DNA of 64,000 nt from Pseudobdellovibrio exovorus JSS (lineage in GTDB: Bacteria; Bdellovibrionota; Bdellovibrionia; Bdellovibrionales; Bdellovibrionaceae), in assembly GCF_000348725.1 (NCBI RefSeq), contig NC_020813.1, positions 1,464,248 to 1,528,247 of the forward strand, in the 5' to 3' direction. The position numbers were made by a program, and so were the translations under genes. Below the pieces are notes generated by a model, which was not told the origin of the DNA, ran no database searches, and worked only from the letters and a program-made list of their open reading frames with translations. Below, one piece after another: positions 61,473 through 64,000 of the stretch (the stretch's first letter is position 1; each line of letters starts with the position of its first letter).

Positions 61473-63431
61473 TTAAACTTTTTCAGTCTGACTCATTTCA
61501 GACTGAAGTTTTCTTTCTTTAATATTTTTTAAAATAATCTGATGAGCATCCGCCCACAAGATATTGTTGTGCATAGTTCCGTCACGCAAACGAACTGAAA
61601 CTGACTTCTGCTCAGCTTCTTTATCCCCAACAATCAACATGTAAGGTGTTTTACGCAACTGAGCTTCACGGATTTTAAAGTTCAATTTTTCGTTACGGCG
61701 ATCAAATTCAACTCGTACACCCGATGCTTTTAAGTCCTGCTCTACTTGCTCGCAAAATGCATTAACTCGATCTGTAACATTTAGGATAGTCACTTGATTA
61801 GGCGACATCCACGTCGGCAAGTGGCCAGCTGTATGTTCTAGGTAAACACTAATAAAACGCTCAAGTGAACCCAGAACCGCACGATGAAGCATGATTGGTC
61901 TATGCTCTTTATTATCTTCGCCTGTATATTTTAAATCAAAAGCCTCAGGAAGATTTGGATCTACCTGAATTGTTCCTGTCTGCCATGATCTACCCAAAGC
62001 ATCAACGAAGTGCATTTCCAGCTTAGGACCATAGAAGGCCCCTTCACCCGGAAGATAGCTAAACTCTAGACCCATCTCTTGAATAGCTTCAGCTAAAGCC
62101 GTTTCAGCCTTATCCCAGTACTCGTCAGACCCCATACGATTATCAGGGCGAGTTGCTAAAAATAATTTATAATTTGGCATCCCTAACGTGTGATAAATCG
62201 TATTTAACATTTCAATGAACTTGAAAATTTCAGTTTTCAACTGCTCTAGCGAACAGAAAATATGAGCATCGTCCTGACAGAAAGTTCTAACACGTGAAAG
62301 TCCATGTAACGATCCTGACTTTTCGTAGCGATGTAAACGCCCAAAATCCGCCATACGCAAAGGTAACTCACGATAAGAATGCTTCTCAGAAGCAAACAAT
62401 AGACAATGACTTGGACAGTTCATGGGTTTTAAACCGAACTCGCGATCATCGGGCTTTGTGAAGTACATATTTTCTTTGTAATTCGAATAGTGTCCCGAAG
62501 TCTTAAATAGATCCAAATCAAAAATTTGCGGAGTGATAACCTCTTGGTAATCATACTTCTGATAAAGTTCACGAATATAATTCGTTAGTTCATTATAGAT
62601 AACAGTTCCGCGACCTGTGAAGAAAGGTGACGCTGGAGCCCACTCATGAAACATGAACAGACCTAATTCTTTACCCAGTTTACGATGATCACGTTTTTTT
62701 GCTTCCTCTAACTGATGTAAATACTGCTCTAGATCTTTCTTATCCATAAAGGCTGTTGCATAAACACGTTGGAGCATTGGGTTCTTTTCGTCCCCTCTCC
62801 AATACGCACCAGCTACAGACATCAACTTGAAGGCTTTGATTTGTCCTGTCGACTGCACATGAGGCCCACGGCATAGATCAAACCAATTTCCTTGATGGTA
62901 AATACCAACTACAGTCTCGCCTTTAGAAGCTAAGTCCTCGATGATTTCAACTTTGAATCGCTCTTTCATTTCCTTGAAGGTTTCAATAGCTTTTGCGATT
63001 GGCCAGTTCTCGCGAACTAATGGAAGATCTTTTTTTTGTAGCTCTTCCATCTTTTTTTCAATCTTTTCAAAGTGTTCTTCCGTAAAGTTAAACGGAGAAT
63101 CGAAGTCATAGTAGAAACCATTATCGATCACAGGACCGATAGTCACCTTCACTTCTGGCCAAATCTCTTGAACAGCCTGAGCCATCAAGTGAGCCGCCGA
63201 GTGACGGATAACCTCTAAAGCCTCAGGAGACTTAGTGGTAATTAATTGCAACTGAGTCCCATTAGCCAATGGAGTTCTAAAGTCGATGATTTCATTTGAT
63301 CCATTGATCTTCGCACCTAAAGTATCTTTAGCTAGGCGAGAGCCAATAGAGGCCGCGACCTCAAGAGCCGTTGGCTCATGATCAAATGTACGTACAGAGT
63401 TATCAGGTAAAATAATTTGAATGTTAGACAT
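61473..63431 (-). CDS. thrS: Threonyl-tRNA synthetase
   Basis: 652 residues: N-terminal TGS domain (1-65), editing domain with HSAAHLMAQAV and CRGPHV, class II core with KPMNCPSHCLLF (zinc Cys) and RMADFGRLHRYEKSGSLHG, and the C-terminal anticodon-binding domain. Zinc ligands (Cys of NCPSH, the following His pair) are present. Charges tRNA-Thr. No ribosome site is clear before the ATG, but the leader has two hairpins. It heads the operon with infC. Confidence 0.98.
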   Translation of the reverse strand: MSNIQIILPDNSVRTFDHEPTALEVAASIGSRLAKDTLGAKINGSNEIIDFRTPLANGTQLQLITTKSPEALEVIRHSAAHLMAQAVQEIWPEVKVTIGPVIDNGFYYDFDSPFNFTEEHFEKIEKKMEELQKKDLPLVRENWPIAKAIETFKEMKERFKVEIIEDLASKGETVVGIYHQGNWFDLCRGPHVQSTGQIKAFKLMSVAGAYWRGDEKNPMLQRVYATAFMDKKDLEQYLHQLEEAKKRDHRKLGKELGLFMFHEWAPASPFFTGRGTVIYNELTNYIRELYQKYDYQEVITPQIFDLDLFKTSGHYSNYKENMYFTKPDDREFGLKPMNCPSHCLLFASEKHSYRELPLRMADFGRLHRYEKSGSLHGLSRVRTFCQDDAHIFCSLEQLKTEIFKFIEMLNTIYHTLGMPNYKLFLATRPDNRMGSDEYWDKAETALAEAIQEMGLEFSYLPGEGAFYGPKLEMHFVDALGRSWQTGTIQVDPNLPEAFDLKYTGEDNKEHRPIMLHRAVLGSLERFISVYLEHTAGHLPTWMSPNQVTILNVTDRVNAFCEQVEQDLKASGVRVEFDRRNEKLNFKIREAQLRKTPYMLIVGDKEAEQKSVSVRLRDGTMHNNILWADAHQIILKNIKERKLQSEMSQTEKV

Positions 63432-63444
63432 TATATAGAACTAC

Positions 63445-63487
63445 CGACATTAAAATGTCGTGGTTTTTACAACTGTGACTGTTGTAA
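63445..63487 (-). promoter_or_regulatory. Two hairpins in the thrS leader
   Basis: CGACAT/ATGTCG (63445-63460, 4-nt loop) and TTACAAC/GTTGTAA (63467-63487, 7-nt loop) lie upstream of the thrS ATG. Such a leader recalls E. coli thrS operator control, but the 7-nt loop does not contain a Thr anticodon. Function is inferred. Confidence 0.45.
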
Positions 63488-63562
63488 CGGTTAAAAAATT
63501 TGGCTTATTAGAAAGTAAAGCTGTTGAAGAACAGAATCTCATATACTGGCGATATAATCTCA

Positions 63563-63590
63563 GAAAAAAGCCCCTTTTTCAAGGAGCTTT
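63563..63590 (-). terminator. Intrinsic terminator after the actF-like gene
   Basis: On the minus strand AAAGCTCC pairs with GGGGCTTT (one U-G pair) around an 8-nt loop, then T run. It ends the respiratory-complex transcript before the thrS promoter region. Confidence 0.75.
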
Positions 63591-63608
63591 ATCCAAGTTT
63601 TCAGCATT

Positions 63609-64000
63609 TTAGTAAGTTACATGATGCTTAAGAGCTTCATGCATACGGGGGTCATTTACTGCCACTAGTTTGTTCTTAGACATAAACTGGATCATAGTCA
63701 TAAGGAAAAGACCCGCAAATCCTAAGAAAATACCAATTTCCCAGAATCCAAACTGAGGCACGCCATCGTAGAAGTTAGGATAAACTAACCAGTACATATC
63801 TACGTATTGCATAACCAATACAAGAATAGCCGTGCTCACCAAGATAGTGTTATTTCTTTTTGAAGCTCTTGGCAAAAGTACCAAAAACGGAACAACAAAT
63901 CTGAAGATCAGCAAAGCAAAAGAAATAGGCGTCCAACCATTCAATGAACGCAGGATGTAAAACTCTGTCTCTTCCGGAATATTAGCGTACCAGATCAATA
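63609..64000 (-). CDS. ActF-like subunit of alternative complex III, 5' part missing
   Basis: The visible 130 codons are the C-terminal part of a polytopic protein: WYANIPEETEFYILRSL, LVLLPRASKRNNTILV, then QYVDMYWLVYPNFYDG and two hydrophobic helices. These match the quinol-oxidising subunit of alternative complex III (ActF/NrfD-like), with the acidic pair in IPEETE. The codon at 63996-63998 is TTG inside the gene, not the start; the gene continues beyond the window. Function: quinol to cytochrome c electron transfer. The complex is known in Bdellovibrio relatives. Confidence 0.8.
   Translation of the reverse strand, partial: LIWYANIPEETEFYILRSLNGWTPISFALLIFRFVVPFLVLLPRASKRNNTILVSTAILVLVMQYVDMYWLVYPNFYDGVPQFGFWEIGIFLGFAGLFLMTMIQFMSKNKLVAVNDPRMHEALKHHVTY

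Noticed and set aside
63467-63487. A tRNA-Thr anticodon mimic in the thrS leader
   Set aside because: The 7-nt loop lacks an NGU anticodon.

Overview
The window looks like a stretch of a predatory-bacterium chromosome (Bdellovibrionota), probably one of the lower-GC Bdellovibrio types such as B. exovorus. The base composition looks clearly below 50% GC by eye. Supporting traits are a bacterial mevalonate operon, an MreB gene standing apart from mreCD, an alternative-complex-III (ActF-like) subunit, and a pheS-pheT-ihfA-merR block. The species is inferred from family knowledge; no database was searched.

Left part (1-12.3 kb): a truncated IS1-like transposase at the window edge, an M14 peptidase, a FecR-like secreted protein, an LPS-type glycosyltransferase, and divergently an outer-membrane barrel gene translationally coupled to mreB. 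Housekeeping genes follow: metG, a TrmH-type methylase, trmO, a K+-dependent-type membrane pyrophosphatase and cysK.

Middle part (12.4-44 kb): a large surface-glycan locus with toxin-antitoxin modules at both edges. hipBA, with three palindromic operators spaced exactly 39 bp, and a decayed RelE-type module lie on the left; higBA lies on the right. Between them are galE, a PglF/CapD dehydratase, two Wzy/WaaL-like proteins, a PglC-like initiating transferase, a PglE-like aminotransferase, a PglD-like acetyltransferase, a Wzz-like protein, a Wzx flippase, several glycosyltransferases, a sugar formyltransferase, wecE, rmlA, rmlB, ugd and uxs. Read together, these predict a lipid-linked glycan started with a bacillosamine-type sugar and containing dTDP-Fuc4N made into its N-formyl form. 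galU, pstBAC (no pstS or phoU) and manC follow as one overlapping block.

Right part (44-64 kb): a membrane histidine kinase, merR, ihfA, pheTS, rsmG, a second TrmH-type methylase, a 49-aa small exported or membrane protein, a relic reading frame, and a complete IS1-like element. Next is a tightly overlapping mevalonate operon (idi2-mvaA-phosphomevalonate kinase-mvaD-mvk-polyprenol-phosphate glycosyltransferase). The translation operon thrS-infC-lipoprotein-rpmI-rplT follows, with infC starting at an ATT codon, and finally the 3' part of an actF-like gene.

The most unusual structural signals are: (i) both IS1-like elements carry a hairpin of different sequence that ends exactly at the transposase ATG; (ii) the hipBA control region, with a 39-bp operator period, symmetric co-substitution in the third operator and an apparently leaderless hipB; (iii) two separate 4-amino-4,6-dideoxy-sugar pathways in one glycan locus.
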